DNA of 64,000 bases from Bremerella volcania (GTDB taxonomy: Bacteria > Planctomycetota > Planctomycetia > Pirellulales > Pirellulaceae). The stretch is from positions 620,001 to 684,000 of the forward strand of contig NZ_CP036289.1 of the NCBI RefSeq assembly GCF_007748115.1. Direction: 5' to 3'. Shown piece by piece: positions 36,420 through 46,097 of this stretch. The notes under the pieces are model-generated. The model worked only from the letters and a program-made list of their open reading frames with translations, was not told where the DNA came from and searched no databases. Position 1 is the first letter of the stretch, and each line of letters begins with the position of its first letter. The position numbers and the translations under genes were made by a program.

Positions 36420-36977
36420 TTATCTTGCAGCGTACTCATTCCACATCGCAAGATACTTAAGCGCGGCATGGCTTTGCGACGTCTTCGCGATGCGTTCCAT
36501 CTGATGCAGCAGGGCTCGCTCAATTCGTTTTAGCGAAAGGGATTCTGGGTTGCTGAAAGTGAACTCGGCCTGGAAGTCGTTGTTCGTAACTGCGAGGTGG
36601 TAACTGATGCCGTCGAGTGAATAGGTACCGGTGTTCTCGGTCAGGTCCATCTGATTGAGTTCCGCCCAGAGCGAATCATTCGGGATGGTGGCCACGGCAA
36701 TTTCTTCAAGCTCTTGTCGTTGGCTGTTGGGTATGGCAAACAAACCTTTCCATTTGCCTCGCCCCAGTTCGCCGGAGTCATCGAATCGCTGAGTATGAAT
36801 GACCGTCAAGATTCCCATGCCGTGAAAGGTCGGCCTGATCGCCGCTTGCCAGAAGTACATCAGCCAGTGGTGGTCAGAGTTCGGGACTTTCCAGCGCCCG
36901 AGACGCAGCTCGGAAAGCCCGAGGGCTTCCGTGATTTGCGCGTTGTAGGGCTGGAAGACTTCTTCAGATATCGACAT
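36420..36977 (-). CDS. hypothetical protein
   Basis: 185 aa, soluble, no signal peptide or membrane span. Notable stretches are SDHHWLMYFWQAAIRPTFHG, GRGKWKGLFAIPNSQRQELEE and SYHLAVTNNDFQAEFTFSNPES. The alternation suggests an alpha/beta fold. I do not recognise the family. It stands alone, divergent from the sulfatase gene. Confidence 0.6.
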   Translation of the reverse strand: MSISEEVFQPYNAQITEALGLSELRLGRWKVPNSDHHWLMYFWQAAIRPTFHGMGILTVIHTQRFDDSGELGRGKWKGLFAIPNSQRQELEEIAVATIPNDSLWAELNQMDLTENTGTYSLDGISYHLAVTNNDFQAEFTFSNPESLSLKRIERALLHQMERIAKTSQSHAALKYLAMWNEYAAR

Positions 36978-37304
36978 GTGCGTCTGTTGCTCTCGCGATT
37001 GGCATAACGTTGGCTGCGATCGCAGGAAAGGTTTATTCTAAGGGGCGTCCACTGCGCGTGTCTCTCATTTTGCTCTTTGATTCAAACAGGACATTCTATT
37101 GTCGGTGTTTCATGTGGTAAGTGAGATCTCGCGAGACACGCAATTGCGTTGAAAGTAAATTGCTGGGAAAGGGAATAACGGAAGTATGCTCTTCATCGCT
37201 GAATCTCCATTTTTCGGGCTGAATTATGTCCAATTCGGCGAATTCACGCTCTAGAACTACAATGCCCCTAAGTTCTCTTCGCACCTCCGTTTCCCAGCCT
37301 TGCC
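36978..37304. promoter_or_regulatory. divergent intergenic region
   Basis: 327 bases between divergent genes; short frames here have no ribosome site or recognisable content. It is AT-richer than the flanks and should contain both promoters. No clear boxes or repeats were seen. Confidence 0.3.
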
Positions 37305-38696
37305 ATGTTCTACTTTTCCAACGCATTCCGTTTGTCCATTCTTGTTCTCTGTCTGTTGATCACAGGCTCTTTGCGTGCCGAGAATGCCAAGCCCAACGTC
37401 GTTTTCATCCTCACCGACGACCATCGCTGGGACGGGCTTTCTACGGCCGGGAACGAGAAGATCAAGACACCCAATCTCGACAAGCTGTGCGAGGCGGGGA
37501 CTCGCTTTGAAAACGCTTTTGTCACGCTGGCCATTTGCTCGCCGAGTCGGGCTGCTTGTTTGACAGGGCGTTATGGGAGCCAGAATGGAGTAACCGCCGT
37601 GGGGCATGCCTCTTTGAAGAAGGGGGAACCGACATTCGCACGGGCTCTCAATGAGGCAGGCTACGCGACCGGTGTGACTGGGAAGTGGCATTTGGGGAAT
37701 TCGCCCAAATCGTGCGGCTTCGACTTTGCTTCTACCTGTTGGTCGAACGGCACCTGGTACGACCGCGAGTTCACGATCGACGGTAAGAAGCGTAAGATGC
37801 CGGGCTTTGTCGATGACGTCACGGTCGATGAGTCGTTGCGATTTCTAGATCAAGCTGCCCAGTCCAATCAGCCGTTTGCCCTTTGGCTGTGTACTCAGGT
37901 TCCGCATATGGATCACAAGCATACCTGGCCGGCGAAACAGGAGTATCTGGATCAATACGACGCAGAAGCCATGCCGCTGGCGGAAACCTGGAATGATGAT
38001 CTGTCGGGCAAGCCGCAGTACCTGGCGACCTCGCGCAGCCGTACTCAGGCACTGAGCTACGGCTACGACGACCCTGAGAATATTCGGAAGCATACCCGAG
38101 ACTACTACGCGAGCGTCCAGCAAATGGATGCCGCCGTGGGGAAGTTCTTGGATGAACTCGATCGACGTGGTCTGCGCGAGAACACGTGGATCATTCTGAT
38201 GGGAGACAACGGCTGGATGCTGGGGGAACACGGCTTCACGAGCAAGGTGCTCGCCTACGAAGAATCGATGCGCGTCCCCATGGCGGTCGTCGGGCCGGGA
38301 CTTCCGGCCCAGGTTCGCGACGAACTGGTGCTGAACATCGACCTGACCGCGATGATCTACGAGCTTGCTGGCCTGGAAGTGCCGGGGTCTTTGCATGGCC
38401 GCAGCATGTTGCCGATCGTGCAAGGGAAGTCCCCCAGCGACTGGCGAACCAGTTTTCTCTACGAAGCCCCCACGCCGCAATTGGGGAGCAAGCCGCTGTG
38501 GGCGGTGCGCGACAGGCAGTGGAAATACATCGAAACCGATTTGGGCGGCGGTGACGTTTTTCGCGAACTCTACGATCTGAATTCTGACTCGATCGAAGCG
38601 AAGAACCTGGCGGATGAAGCGGCGCACGCCGACCGTGTCGCTGAATTCAGTCGGCAGCTTCATGCCTATCTGAAGGGGCTGACGCACGAAAACTGA
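37305..38696 (+). CDS. exported sulfatase
   Basis: 463 aa with a signal peptide (1-25, cut after LRA). S1 sulfatase: [10 protein letters not shown] metal Asp pair, formylglycine motif [12 protein letters not shown] at about residues 79-90, TGKWHLG, and [11 protein letters not shown]. Desulfates polysaccharide in the periplasm; the subfamily differs from the iduronate-2-sulfatase-like copy at 15914. No sulfatase-maturating enzyme gene is in the window, so that must be encoded elsewhere. Confidence 0.92.
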   Translation: MFYFSNAFRLSILVLCLLITGSLRAENAKPNVVFILTDDHRWDGLSTAGNEKIKTPNLDKLCEAGTRFENAFVTLAICSPSRAACLTGRYGSQNGVTAVGHASLKKGEPTFARALNEAGYATGVTGKWHLGNSPKSCGFDFASTCWSNGTWYDREFTIDGKKRKMPGFVDDVTVDESLRFLDQAAQSNQPFALWLCTQVPHMDHKHTWPAKQEYLDQYDAEAMPLAETWNDDLSGKPQYLATSRSRTQALSYGYDDPENIRKHTRDYYASVQQMDAAVGKFLDELDRRGLRENTWIILMGDNGWMLGEHGFTSKVLAYEESMRVPMAVVGPGLPAQVRDELVLNIDLTAMIYELAGLEVPGSLHGRSMLPIVQGKSPSDWRTSFLYEAPTPQLGSKPLWAVRDRQWKYIETDLGGGDVFRELYDLNSDSIEAKNLADEAAHADRVAEFSRQLHAYLKGLTHEN

Positions 38697-38929
38697 CCAG
38701 CAGAGCTACTGCTGTGCAAAAGCGATCAAATATCGGTGTCGCTTGCTGCGGTTTCTGTTGGGGTTAGTGAGCACCGGATCACGCTCTAGCGATCTTACAA
38801 GAAACGGATCGCTCTGATAGCATGTTTCCGGGCATTGCCGACCTCGCCGCAGGTCCTGCTTCAAGCGAAGTATTGTATGGCCAATGGATGATTGCCTGTT
38901 CACGCCCCTTGCTTTCTCAATTCCCGAAG

Positions 38930-39580
38930 ATGGAACGACCTATGGAACCTGAGACCATCCGCAAGCAAAGCCTGTCCAAGGCAAAGAAACTGGGCTATCC
39001 GATCAACCCGGAGTTGCCGCTGTTAGGCGATATCGAAATCCGTCGATCTCAAGAGGAACTGCTCGATCGGATGCTGTGCTTGTTTACCTGCGTGGCGTGT
39101 TCGTTTGGGTTTCCCAAACAGTTGGGATGGTCGTGGCTGGCCCAGGAAGGGCTGCTCGAGAGGGTCACGCCAGACGAATCGCTGTACTTGCGAAACAAGG
39201 ATAACAGTGACCTTGATAAGTACGCACCGCACGTCGAGACGGTTTGGACGCTGGCCTGGATCGGAAAAGTTCACGACACCTTGGAGTTCAATCAGACGTG
39301 CACCAACGATATGGTGAACCTGTTTCCCAATTTGAAGGCGTCGGCATCGAGTGAACGGTTTCGCCATCAATGTCAGATGCGATCGGTGGAAGAGATCGCA
39401 CCGAAGCTTGACCTGGCTTACTGCATCCACTGGGCAATTCAGCACGAGACCGAAAACAAGCTGGAACTGCCCAAGAAGCCCAAGCGACTGCGTCCGTACA
39501 TCCTCATCAACCGGAGGCATGCGCTGGAATGGCTTTTCTGTGAGGAACCGTGGGACGAGGTGCCCATGGATATAGACTAG
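38930..39580 (+). CDS. DUF4272-domain protein
   Basis: 216 aa from the ATG at 38930 (another ATG at 38942). The frame is open upstream to 38822 without a site. It has the DUF4272 pattern: IRKQSLSKAKKLGYPINPELP, LLDRMLCLFTCVACSFG, ETVWTLAWIGKVHDTLEF, and the ending INRRHALEWLFCEEPWDEVPMD, where Arg-x-x-Ala-x-x-W-L is typical. Cytosolic, function unknown in the family. The next gene starts 24 bases later on the same strand. Confidence 0.75.
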   Translation: MERPMEPETIRKQSLSKAKKLGYPINPELPLLGDIEIRRSQEELLDRMLCLFTCVACSFGFPKQLGWSWLAQEGLLERVTPDESLYLRNKDNSDLDKYAPHVETVWTLAWIGKVHDTLEFNQTCTNDMVNLFPNLKASASSERFRHQCQMRSVEEIAPKLDLAYCIHWAIQHETENKLELPKKPKRLRPYILINRRHALEWLFCEEPWDEVPMDID

Positions 39581-39604
39581 CAGTTTGTTAAGGATTCAAA
39601 GCCA

Positions 39605-40006
39605 GTGGAGCACCTGTCCCACGAACCAGCATTCAAGATCACGTTTACCCCCTCGCGAGTCGATGGGATGACGGAAGTGAGTTCCGTGACCGTATGGCCA
39701 AATAAGTTGGAGGTGGAAACGGCTGATGGAACGCAAGAGTTCCGTTTCGAGGAAATCGGCAAAATCCAAGAGTCTGAGATCATGCGTTTCATGAGGCGGC
39801 TCGGCGGAGCAAAGCCGTTTGGCATGCTGGTAGCCGATCGCGATTGGTTTCATCCGCCGAAAGATCGCTACTTCCGCTTCTATACCGATCCGCCGATGAC
39901 GGTGTATATGCCGACAAACGACTCCGAAGACTACGAAGAAAGTGTCTTCTTTCGTGTCCAGGCTGTGATTCGATGCGGCGGGTACGAGACCTACGACATG
40001 GGTTGA
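39605..40006 (+). CDS. hypothetical protein
   Basis: 133 aa starting at GTG 39605 with AAGGA about 12 bases before. It is beta-rich (FKITFTPSRVDGMTEVSSVTVWPNKLEVETADG; YFRFYTDPPMTVYMP), with no signal peptide or membrane segment. No family recognised. It probably shares a transcript with the DUF4272 gene. Confidence 0.6.
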   Translation: MEHLSHEPAFKITFTPSRVDGMTEVSSVTVWPNKLEVETADGTQEFRFEEIGKIQESEIMRFMRRLGGAKPFGMLVADRDWFHPPKDRYFRFYTDPPMTVYMPTNDSEDYEESVFFRVQAVIRCGGYETYDMG

Positions 40007-40072
40007 TTCGTCATCCGCAAAGTCCATTATTCTGAAAATAGCTCACGATCCCGAAGCAAGGAAATGTTGGCA

Positions 40073-40813
40073 ATGCGCAAGTTGGAGAACAAAACGGCAA
40101 TCGTCACCGGTGGTTCACGTGGGATCGGAGCGAATTTGTGCACGAGCCTGGCGGCCGCGGGCGCAAGTGTGGTAGTTAACTACGCCAGCAACGCGAGCGC
40201 AGCTGCGGAAGTAGTCTCGCAGATCGAATCGGCTGGCGGCAAGGCCTTGGCTGTTCAAGCAGACGTCGCGGAGTCTGCGGACGTGAGGAAGTTGTTTGAC
40301 GTTGCCGAAGAGACGTTCGGGAAAGTCGACATTCTGGTCAACAATGCTGGCGTCGTGCATTACAAGACCATCGAGGACACCACTGATGACGAGTTTGCTC
40401 GAATCATGCGGATCAACGTCAACGGCGTTTTCTATGGCATGCGAGAAGCCTCCCAGCGTCTGGCGGATGGGGGAAGGGTGATCTCCATTTCGACCTCCGC
40501 CGCACTCATGTTTCTGCCGACGTATGGTCCCTACTGTGCATCGAAGGGAGCAATCGAACAGCTCTCACGAAGCTTGGCCAAGGAGTTGGGGCCACGCCGG
40601 ATCACTTCGAATATCGTTTCGCCAGGGCCGACCGAGACGGAAATGTTTCTTGGCAACAATAAGGAGGAAAAGATCGATCGCATGCGAAAGCTGGCCGCGC
40701 TCGGTCGACTTGGAAAGCCGGAAGACATGGGACCGGTCATCGTTTTCCTGGCCAGTGAAGATAGTGGTTGGATCACGGGGCAGGTCATTCCGGTCAACGG
40801 TGGTACTGCGTAA
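40073..40813 (+). CDS. SDR-family oxidoreductase (FabG-like)
   Basis: 246 aa classical short-chain dehydrogenase. NAD(P) motif TGGSRGIG near residue 13, NNAG at about 88-91, catalytic Ser in SISTSAA, and YGPYCASK (Y-x-x-x-K). It ends with the standard DSGWITGQVIPVNGG. Reduces or oxidises a carbonyl/alcohol; the substrate cannot be inferred from context. The start was set at the ATG at 40073, ten bases after AAGGA; the ATG at 40064 is too close to that site. Confidence 0.92.
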   Translation: MRKLENKTAIVTGGSRGIGANLCTSLAAAGASVVVNYASNASAAAEVVSQIESAGGKALAVQADVAESADVRKLFDVAEETFGKVDILVNNAGVVHYKTIEDTTDDEFARIMRINVNGVFYGMREASQRLADGGRVISISTSAALMFLPTYGPYCASKGAIEQLSRSLAKELGPRRITSNIVSPGPTETEMFLGNNKEEKIDRMRKLAALGRLGKPEDMGPVIVFLASEDSGWITGQVIPVNGGTA

Positions 40814-41301
40814 GCACGCGCATAAGATCCGTTCACTTACCGATCCGTGTGATTCTCCAGAGGGTACAGACCTTCCATGGCCCCTCCTTTGGAAAATACG
40901 TCTCGCAACCTCGGTTTATGAGGCTGCGGATGGGCCTGTCCCCCGCTTAGGAACTGTTTTTCCCTCGATGATATCTCGGGGAAGCATTGTTTTTGGGCAG
41001 TCGTCTACGGTTGGTGCTTTTGTCCTATGCATGCCTCGCGCTGGCAAGTGTTGTTATTAAGAGTTCTTTGGGAAATTTGTTGTGATTTGTGTAACAGTAA
41101 TGGAGTCTTGGCGTCCTCTAATGGTGCTTTAGGGACAGCCTTTTGCTCTTTGGCGAGTTGTCTCTGCGGGATTCCTCAAGTTGTAAGGATGTTTTTTCTC
41201 TAAGGTACGAGATTTGAATACTGAGAAAACAGCTGATCCCCTCTTGGGATCCGCGTCCGCCATTGAGTTCTCGCCATTATTCCTACATCCGGAGAAGAGA
41301 C
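40814..41301. promoter_or_regulatory. long leader region before DUF1559 gene
   Basis: Nearly 490 bases without a supported gene, AT-richer than its surroundings. A 178-residue frame crossing it is a shadow of the SDR gene's end. Likely holds a promoter and long 5' leader. No clear structure found. Confidence 0.3.
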
Positions 41302-42285
41302 ATGTCCCACTTCAAGCGAAGCCGCAAAGGCTTCACGCTCGTTGAACTGTTGGTGGTGATCGCCATCATCGGCGTTTTGATTGCGTTGCTGTTGCCAGCC
41401 GTTCAGCAAGCTCGCGAAGCAGCCCGCCGCATTCAATGCACCAATCATCAGAAGCAGCTTGGTTTGGCGCTGCACAACTATCACGACACGTACGGCAAGC
41501 TGCCGTACAACGCTATCCCGCAATCGGGAAGCGTGGGTGATCGTCAACGTGGACCTTCTTGGTTGACTCGATTGCTACCGTTCATGGAGCAGAATGCAGC
41601 CTACGATCAGTTCGAGTTCACCGGCGACTGGACCATGCAAGACGGACCGAGTCCCAATGCGGCGATTCTCGGACAACTGCGCGTGCCGGGGTATAACTGT
41701 CCTTCCAGTCCTCTACCGACCGTGGAAACGCAGTCCACCAATGCGAATGGAAGCGTGGAACTGCAGTTGACCAACTATGTTGGCATCACAGGTTCCTACT
41801 ACCAGGGCGGAACGACGACAACCGTTTCTACCTCTCCACAAGACAGCAGCTATGGCGATTCGGTCTACAACGGGATGATCGTTCCGCTCAACAGCAAAAG
41901 CAACGCGATCGGTCTTGAATCAGTAACGGACGGGACCAGCAACACCATGATGGTGAGCGAACAGAGCGACTATTTCTACAACTCCTCAGGCAGCCAGGTC
42001 TATCGCCGCAGTTCGGGGCATGCGGGACGCACGTGGGCCAACGGTGGCGGTGCGGGAACCTGGACTTCGAACGTCACGACCATTCGTTATCCAATTGCAA
42101 CCGAAGGCGGTACCGGTAACGCGGCAAACTACAATGTGAACGTCGCCCTAGTCTCGGCTCATCCCGGGGGCGTCCTAATGACGCTGGGTGATGCCTCGGT
42201 CAGTTTTCTCGCAGAAACTGTTGATTTTGCAGTTTTGACGGGCCTGGCAGATCGCCAGGATGGAAACGTTCTGGGCGAGTATTAA
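41302..42285 (+). CDS. DUF1559 protein with pilin-like N-terminus
   Basis: 327 aa. The N-terminus is a type-IV pilin/pseudopilin signal: positively charged leader, then GFTLVELLVVIAIIGVLIAL with the prepilin-peptidase cut after Gly and Glu at +5. The DUF1559 body follows: QAREAARRIQC, LGLALHNYHDTYGKLP, the SPLPT loop, NTMMVSEQSDYFY, and the C-terminal SAHPGGVLMTLGDASVSFLAETVD (H-x9-D-G-type motif). Very large family in planctomycetes, thought to form surface or periplasmic fibres. GGAGAAGAG precedes the ATG at 41302. A small lipoprotein follows. Confidence 0.92.
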   Translation: MSHFKRSRKGFTLVELLVVIAIIGVLIALLLPAVQQAREAARRIQCTNHQKQLGLALHNYHDTYGKLPYNAIPQSGSVGDRQRGPSWLTRLLPFMEQNAAYDQFEFTGDWTMQDGPSPNAAILGQLRVPGYNCPSSPLPTVETQSTNANGSVELQLTNYVGITGSYYQGGTTTTVSTSPQDSSYGDSVYNGMIVPLNSKSNAIGLESVTDGTSNTMMVSEQSDYFYNSSGSQVYRRSSGHAGRTWANGGGAGTWTSNVTTIRYPIATEGGTGNAANYNVNVALVSAHPGGVLMTLGDASVSFLAETVDFAVLTGLADRQDGNVLGEY

Positions 42286-42317
42286 AGCTGAGGTTGCGAG
42301 GGAGTCAATTGAACAAC

Positions 42318-42734
42318 ATGCAATTTTCGTTTAGTCGATTCGGATTATGTGCGGCGTTGGCGATGGTCTCATTCGTTGCGGGATGCAGCCAAGAAGACTA
42401 CGGAGATCTTGGTAAGGTCACCGGCACAGTGACTTTGGATGGCGAACCATACGCGAATGCCATTGTTACGTTCTCGCCACAGAAAGGACGTCCTTCGACC
42501 GCGCTAACCGATGAAATGGGAAATTATGAACTCGTTTACATCCGTACCACAAAAGGAGCGGAGCCTGGCGAGCATCAGGTTACCATTTCGACGCAACCAC
42601 CGACGGTTGATGATAGCTATCAAGGTCCCAAGTTCAAGGATCCAATTCCGGTGCGGTACAACCGCCGTAGCGAGTTGAGTCGGACTGTGCAGTTGGGAGT
42701 CAACGAGTTTGACTTTGAACTGACCTCCAAATAA
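42318..42734 (+). CDS. carboxypeptidase-regulatory-like lipoprotein
   Basis: 138 aa. Lipobox SFVAGC gives acylated Cys near residue 22. The mature part is one transthyretin-like beta-sandwich: VTGTVTLDGEPYANAIVTFSP, DEMGNYEL, GEHQVTIST. This small partner commonly follows DUF1559 genes in planctomycetes, suggesting joint action at the cell surface. GAGGGAG at 42298-42304 is 13 bases before the ATG; the in-frame TTG at 42309 is closer and may be the real start. Confidence 0.8.
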   Translation: MQFSFSRFGLCAALAMVSFVAGCSQEDYGDLGKVTGTVTLDGEPYANAIVTFSPQKGRPSTALTDEMGNYELVYIRTTKGAEPGEHQVTISTQPPTVDDSYQGPKFKDPIPVRYNRRSELSRTVQLGVNEFDFELTSK

Positions 42735-42764
42735 AAAGCCTGCAATGATGGGCGTCCACTAACG

Positions 42765-42804
42765 AAGACGTCTTGGCCTTTGTTGCCAAGGCGTCTTTCT
42801 CTTT
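42765..42804 (+). terminator. intrinsic terminator
   Basis: Thirteen-bp stem AAGACGTCTTGGC (42765-42777) / GCCAAGGCGTCTT (42785-42797), one G-T pair, followed by a T-rich tail. Confidence 0.8.
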
Positions 42805-42860
42805 CTTGCCCATGGGTATTAGGATGGAGCGAACTCGTAAAGCCGTTGCATGGATTGCCA

Positions 42861-43268
42861 ATGATTGAAGAACAAGAGCCTCTTCCGGATGTCCCTGAGC
42901 CGGACGAGCCGTATCGCCGGCCGGTCGATATGATGAACCTGCCCCAGGTAGAAGCCGAACTGCGAGACCTGTTTGGCGGGGCCGTGATGTACCTGTTGAT
43001 CCCGATCTTTCTGTTGGCACTGAGTACGACGACGATCGTCGCGACCCCATTCTTTGTGCGCGTGCTTCCGGCGGCGGCGATTGTCTTCATAGGGTATTGG
43101 GTTCTGCAGAAAGCTTATCTGCCGATGTTCCATGAGGCGCCAGAGACCGCCTTGCAGTACCTCCGGGTGGTGTCTTGGTTGGGGGGCGGCATTATGAGTA
43201 CACCTCATGAAAGAGTGCTCTCCCTGTGTGCTCGACGCGCTCGATTTAAGGAGTGTGACGCCCCGTGA
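42861..43268 (+). CDS. small two-span membrane protein
   Basis: 135 aa from the ATG at 42861; the open frame extends back to 42780 but overlaps the terminator. The acidic Pro-rich N-terminus (EEQEPLPDVPEPDEP) is followed by two adjacent hydrophobic spans (MYLLIPIFLLALSTTTIV; VLPAAAIVFIGYWVL) and a short basic tail. No family recognised. No strong ribosome site, so the start is uncertain. Confidence 0.55.
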   Translation: MIEEQEPLPDVPEPDEPYRRPVDMMNLPQVEAELRDLFGGAVMYLLIPIFLLALSTTTIVATPFFVRVLPAAAIVFIGYWVLQKAYLPMFHEAPETALQYLRVVSWLGGGIMSTPHERVLSLCARRARFKECDAP

Positions 43269-43869
43269 TCGCAAAGGATCGAAGGGTGCGTGATTGGTCA
43301 TTAAGCAGGTCGTCGACTAAAGGCTCTTCCCAATGCTTGTTTCGACGTGTTTCGGCGTCGGGAGAAGCTCGCTGTCGCAGATGCGCAATGTTGTCAATGA
43401 GGTATTCTGCTTCCTTAATTGCTGTCATTCCATAGATAGTGGGATATCATGAAGAATAGTCCAAAAAGCGGCTTTGCTGGTGTAAGGTGAAAATCGTAAC
43501 GATTAGCAAGAAAGCCGTCGCAAGAATTCACAACCATCTTAGGAAACGCCAAGGATCGCATTTAAGAGGGCAACTTCTCCATTAGGCGGTTAGTCGGAGT
43601 GTTAGGGAAAATAGTTTTTTATAGTTGGCTGATTGCTACTCGATAAGATAAGAAACTCGAGTATAAAGAATCACGCAGCGCTTTTCATGCAGTAAGATTC
43701 CTTATCAATCTAGCTGCTTTTCGCTGGGTTGACCGGCCAATAGAGGCACGAAAGTTTTTTGACTTTCGTGGTCGGAACGCCGGTTCTCGCACATGTTTTC
43801 GCGAGGACTCATTTCCACATCTCAGTCCTATTTTCTTGTATCTCTCTGGGAACAGAGAAGGAGACGTAC
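43269..43869. promoter_or_regulatory. long AT-rich leader with nested hairpin before DUF1559 gene
   Basis: 600 bases with no supported gene, distinctly AT-rich. At 43469-43517 lies a nested fold: outer arms CGGCTTT+GCT (43469-43478) and AGC+AAAGCCG (43505-43517, three-base bulge), with inner hairpin AATCG-taa-CGATT (43492-43504). It could be a structured leader RNA or a regulator site for the downstream gene. Confidence 0.4.
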
Positions 43870-44892
43870 GTGACTCATTCTTGGAATGCCCGCCGGGGTT
43901 TTACCCTGGTGGAACTACTCGTTGTGATCGCCATTATTGGCGTGCTGATCGCTTTGCTTCTGCCGGCGGTTCAGCAGGCTCGTGAAGCCGCTCGTCGTAT
44001 CCAGTGCAACAACCAGCTGAAGCAACTTGGCTTGGCAATGCACAACTACCACGACACCTACTTGAAGATGCCGTTCAATGCTTGTGCTACCGGCTCGGGC
44101 AGCACGTCCCCATCGTTCTTCGTCCGCCTTCTGCCGTTCATCGAACAGGGCGCTGCTTACGATCAACTCGATTGGAGCGGCTTCAACAACGGTACCTTCA
44201 TCGCTGACAACGCAGGCACGAACGAAGTGCTGGTCACGTTGCGTGTTGATGGTCTGTACTGTCCTTCCAGCCCACTGCCGGAACTGGACAACAACTTCCA
44301 GCTGACCAGCTACACCGGTATCGGTGGTACGGCTCAGAAGTGGAACGGTACGGCCGTCGTCAACATCGACTCGACCAAGAAGGCACAGTACTACAACGGT
44401 ATGGTTGTCGCCCGCGGTGACGGCTCGAACCCGATCAACATGGCTGCCGCTACCGATGGTACGAGCAACACCATGATGATCAGCGAATGCAGCAACTACT
44501 TCTACGACAATGCCCGTGTTAAGCAGTCCGCAAACATCCGTACCAGCTACGGTGCCGGCGGCGCGTCCGGTGGTGGTGCCTGGAACGGTGTTGCCTGGCA
44601 AGACAACTCGACCGCTGGTGACTTTGGAACCGCCCAGAACGTGACCACGATCGATGTCGATCCGAGCTTTACCACGCCCTATACCGGTGGGATCAACTCG
44701 GCCAACAACGGCACCGCTCCAGCAAATGGTGCCGCTACCGAAGTTTCCATTCCATTGACCTCCGCTCACCCAGGCGGCGTGCTGACCGTTCTAACCGACG
44801 GTTCGTGTCAGTTCATCTCGGAAACGGTTGCTAACCAGGTCCTCGTCAGCCTGGCCAACCGCCAAGACGGCACCGTCATTCCAGAGTATTAA
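43870..44892 (+). CDS. DUF1559 protein with pilin-like N-terminus
   Basis: 340 aa from GTG 43870, with AGGAGA at 43859-43864; upstream codons of the open frame have no signal. The same architecture as the copy at 41302: RRGFTLVELLVVIAIIGVLIAL, NNQLKQLGLAMHNYHDTYLKMP, SNTMMISECSNYFYD, SAHPGGVLTVLTDGSCQFISETV. The codon use (many GGT, ACC, AAC, GTC) suggests higher expression than its neighbours. A strong terminator follows, so it is transcribed alone. Confidence 0.93.
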   Translation: MTHSWNARRGFTLVELLVVIAIIGVLIALLLPAVQQAREAARRIQCNNQLKQLGLAMHNYHDTYLKMPFNACATGSGSTSPSFFVRLLPFIEQGAAYDQLDWSGFNNGTFIADNAGTNEVLVTLRVDGLYCPSSPLPELDNNFQLTSYTGIGGTAQKWNGTAVVNIDSTKKAQYYNGMVVARGDGSNPINMAAATDGTSNTMMISECSNYFYDNARVKQSANIRTSYGAGGASGGGAWNGVAWQDNSTAGDFGTAQNVTTIDVDPSFTTPYTGGINSANNGTAPANGAATEVSIPLTSAHPGGVLTVLTDGSCQFISETVANQVLVSLANRQDGTVIPEY

Positions 44893-44925
44893 TGATCGCC
44901 CGATCATTGGTTGGATAAACAACGA

Positions 44926-44958
44926 AGCGAGGTTGCCACTGGCATCCTCGCTTTTTTT
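44926..44958 (+). terminator. intrinsic terminator
   Basis: Stem AGCGAGG (44926-44932) / CCTCGCT (44946-44952), then a run of seven T. Confidence 0.88.
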
Positions 44959-45066
44959 ATGCGCCCCCGTCCATTGCCGACAATTGATTTGAATGGGGCA
45001 GTGACGAAGAATTCCTAGGTAAGGGGGAAAATTCAACAGACACGCTCATCTTCGTGAGGCTCTGTC

Positions 45067-45480
45067 ATGGTTCCCCTGTTTTTAGTTTGTGCCTGGTTGG
45101 GTGTCGTTCCCACCGATCCTGCTCTGTTGGACCAGGTCGATCTTGTCGAAGTGAATCATGTTTATGACCGTTCGGGGCGTCCCGTTTTGGATCAGGTCAT
45201 CTTTTATCAGTGGAGTCGCGCCGATGCCCGTTACCAGGTGATTGCCTGGCGTCTGTTGCGATCGCCTGGTCAGTTTCCTTGGTATGATTGGAATCGAAGA
45301 GTCTACGTGTCTCGCTGGTTCGACGCAGAATTGCTGCGCAAAGTGGTTGCCGCTCAGCGCCGCGAAACGTGGACAGCTTACGATCCAGAAATGGCCGAAC
45401 GAGCTATTTACCCAATCGAATATCGTCGCGAACTAGCGACAAGAATGGTGTGGGATGCCCAGACAATTTCACCACGATAG
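45067..45480 (+). CDS. hypothetical exported protein
   Basis: 137 aa. The N-terminus MVPLFLVCAWLGVVPTDP reads as a short signal peptide. The mature part is rich in aromatic and charged residues (QVIFYQWSRADARYQVIAWRLL, WYDWNRRVYVSRWFDAELLRKV), suggesting a small alpha/beta domain. No family recognised. No recognisable partner next to it. Confidence 0.6.
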   Translation: MVPLFLVCAWLGVVPTDPALLDQVDLVEVNHVYDRSGRPVLDQVIFYQWSRADARYQVIAWRLLRSPGQFPWYDWNRRVYVSRWFDAELLRKVVAAQRRETWTAYDPEMAERAIYPIEYRRELATRMVWDAQTISPR

Positions 45481-45599
45481 ACGGCTCTCGCCCCGCTTAG
45501 TTCGTCGAGAAATGTATCTTGGGTAACAGACGATTGGGCGACTCCTGGCGATCCTGAAATCAATGGGCAAGGCGTTTCTTGGTTCGGGGAAGAAAAGTT

Positions 45600-46091
45600 A
45601 TGGCAATCAATACGAAGTCCGTGGTAGGACGTCGAGAGATGCGATACTCGACGCTTCAGGAGGTTCTGAAAGACGCACAGGAACTTGCCGCGGCTGACTC
45701 GGTTCAATCGCTGGGAAACTGGACGCCAGGGCAGGTTTTCGAACACTTGGCCAAAACGGTGGAGATGTCGCTTGATGGAGCCACGTTTCAGGCACCCTTT
45801 CCGCTGCGATGGGTTGCCCAGACGTTTCTAAAGAAGAGCCTGCTGAACAAAGGTGTCCCTACAGGCTTCAAGGCCAACGGCCATGTCATGCCGGGTGAAG
45901 TAGCAGTTGAGGACGGACTAACGCACTTCGAGGATGCCGTTGGGCGGTATCTTGTCGAGCCGCAGCGAGCGAAACATCCGCTTCTGGGCAATCTCACACA
46001 AGATGAGTGGACGCAATTCCATTTGCGACACTGCGAGATGCATATGAGCTTCTTGAAGATCGACGTGAAAGAGCCTTCGCAAGTCTCTTGA
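45600..46091 (+). CDS. DUF1569 (DinB-like) protein
   Basis: 163 aa from the ATG at 45600, with a purine-rich GGGGAAGAAAAG just before. The same family as the gene at 29281: WTPGQVFEHLAKTVEMSLDG near the start and LTQDEWTQFHLRHCEMHMSFL at the end, with matching His positions. Paralogues are clearly diverged, so not a recent duplication. Function unknown. Convergent with the M48 peptidase, with six bases between. Confidence 0.8.
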   Translation: MAINTKSVVGRREMRYSTLQEVLKDAQELAAADSVQSLGNWTPGQVFEHLAKTVEMSLDGATFQAPFPLRWVAQTFLKKSLLNKGVPTGFKANGHVMPGEVAVEDGLTHFEDAVGRYLVEPQRAKHPLLGNLTQDEWTQFHLRHCEMHMSFLKIDVKEPSQVS

Positions 46092-46097
46092 TACCCC

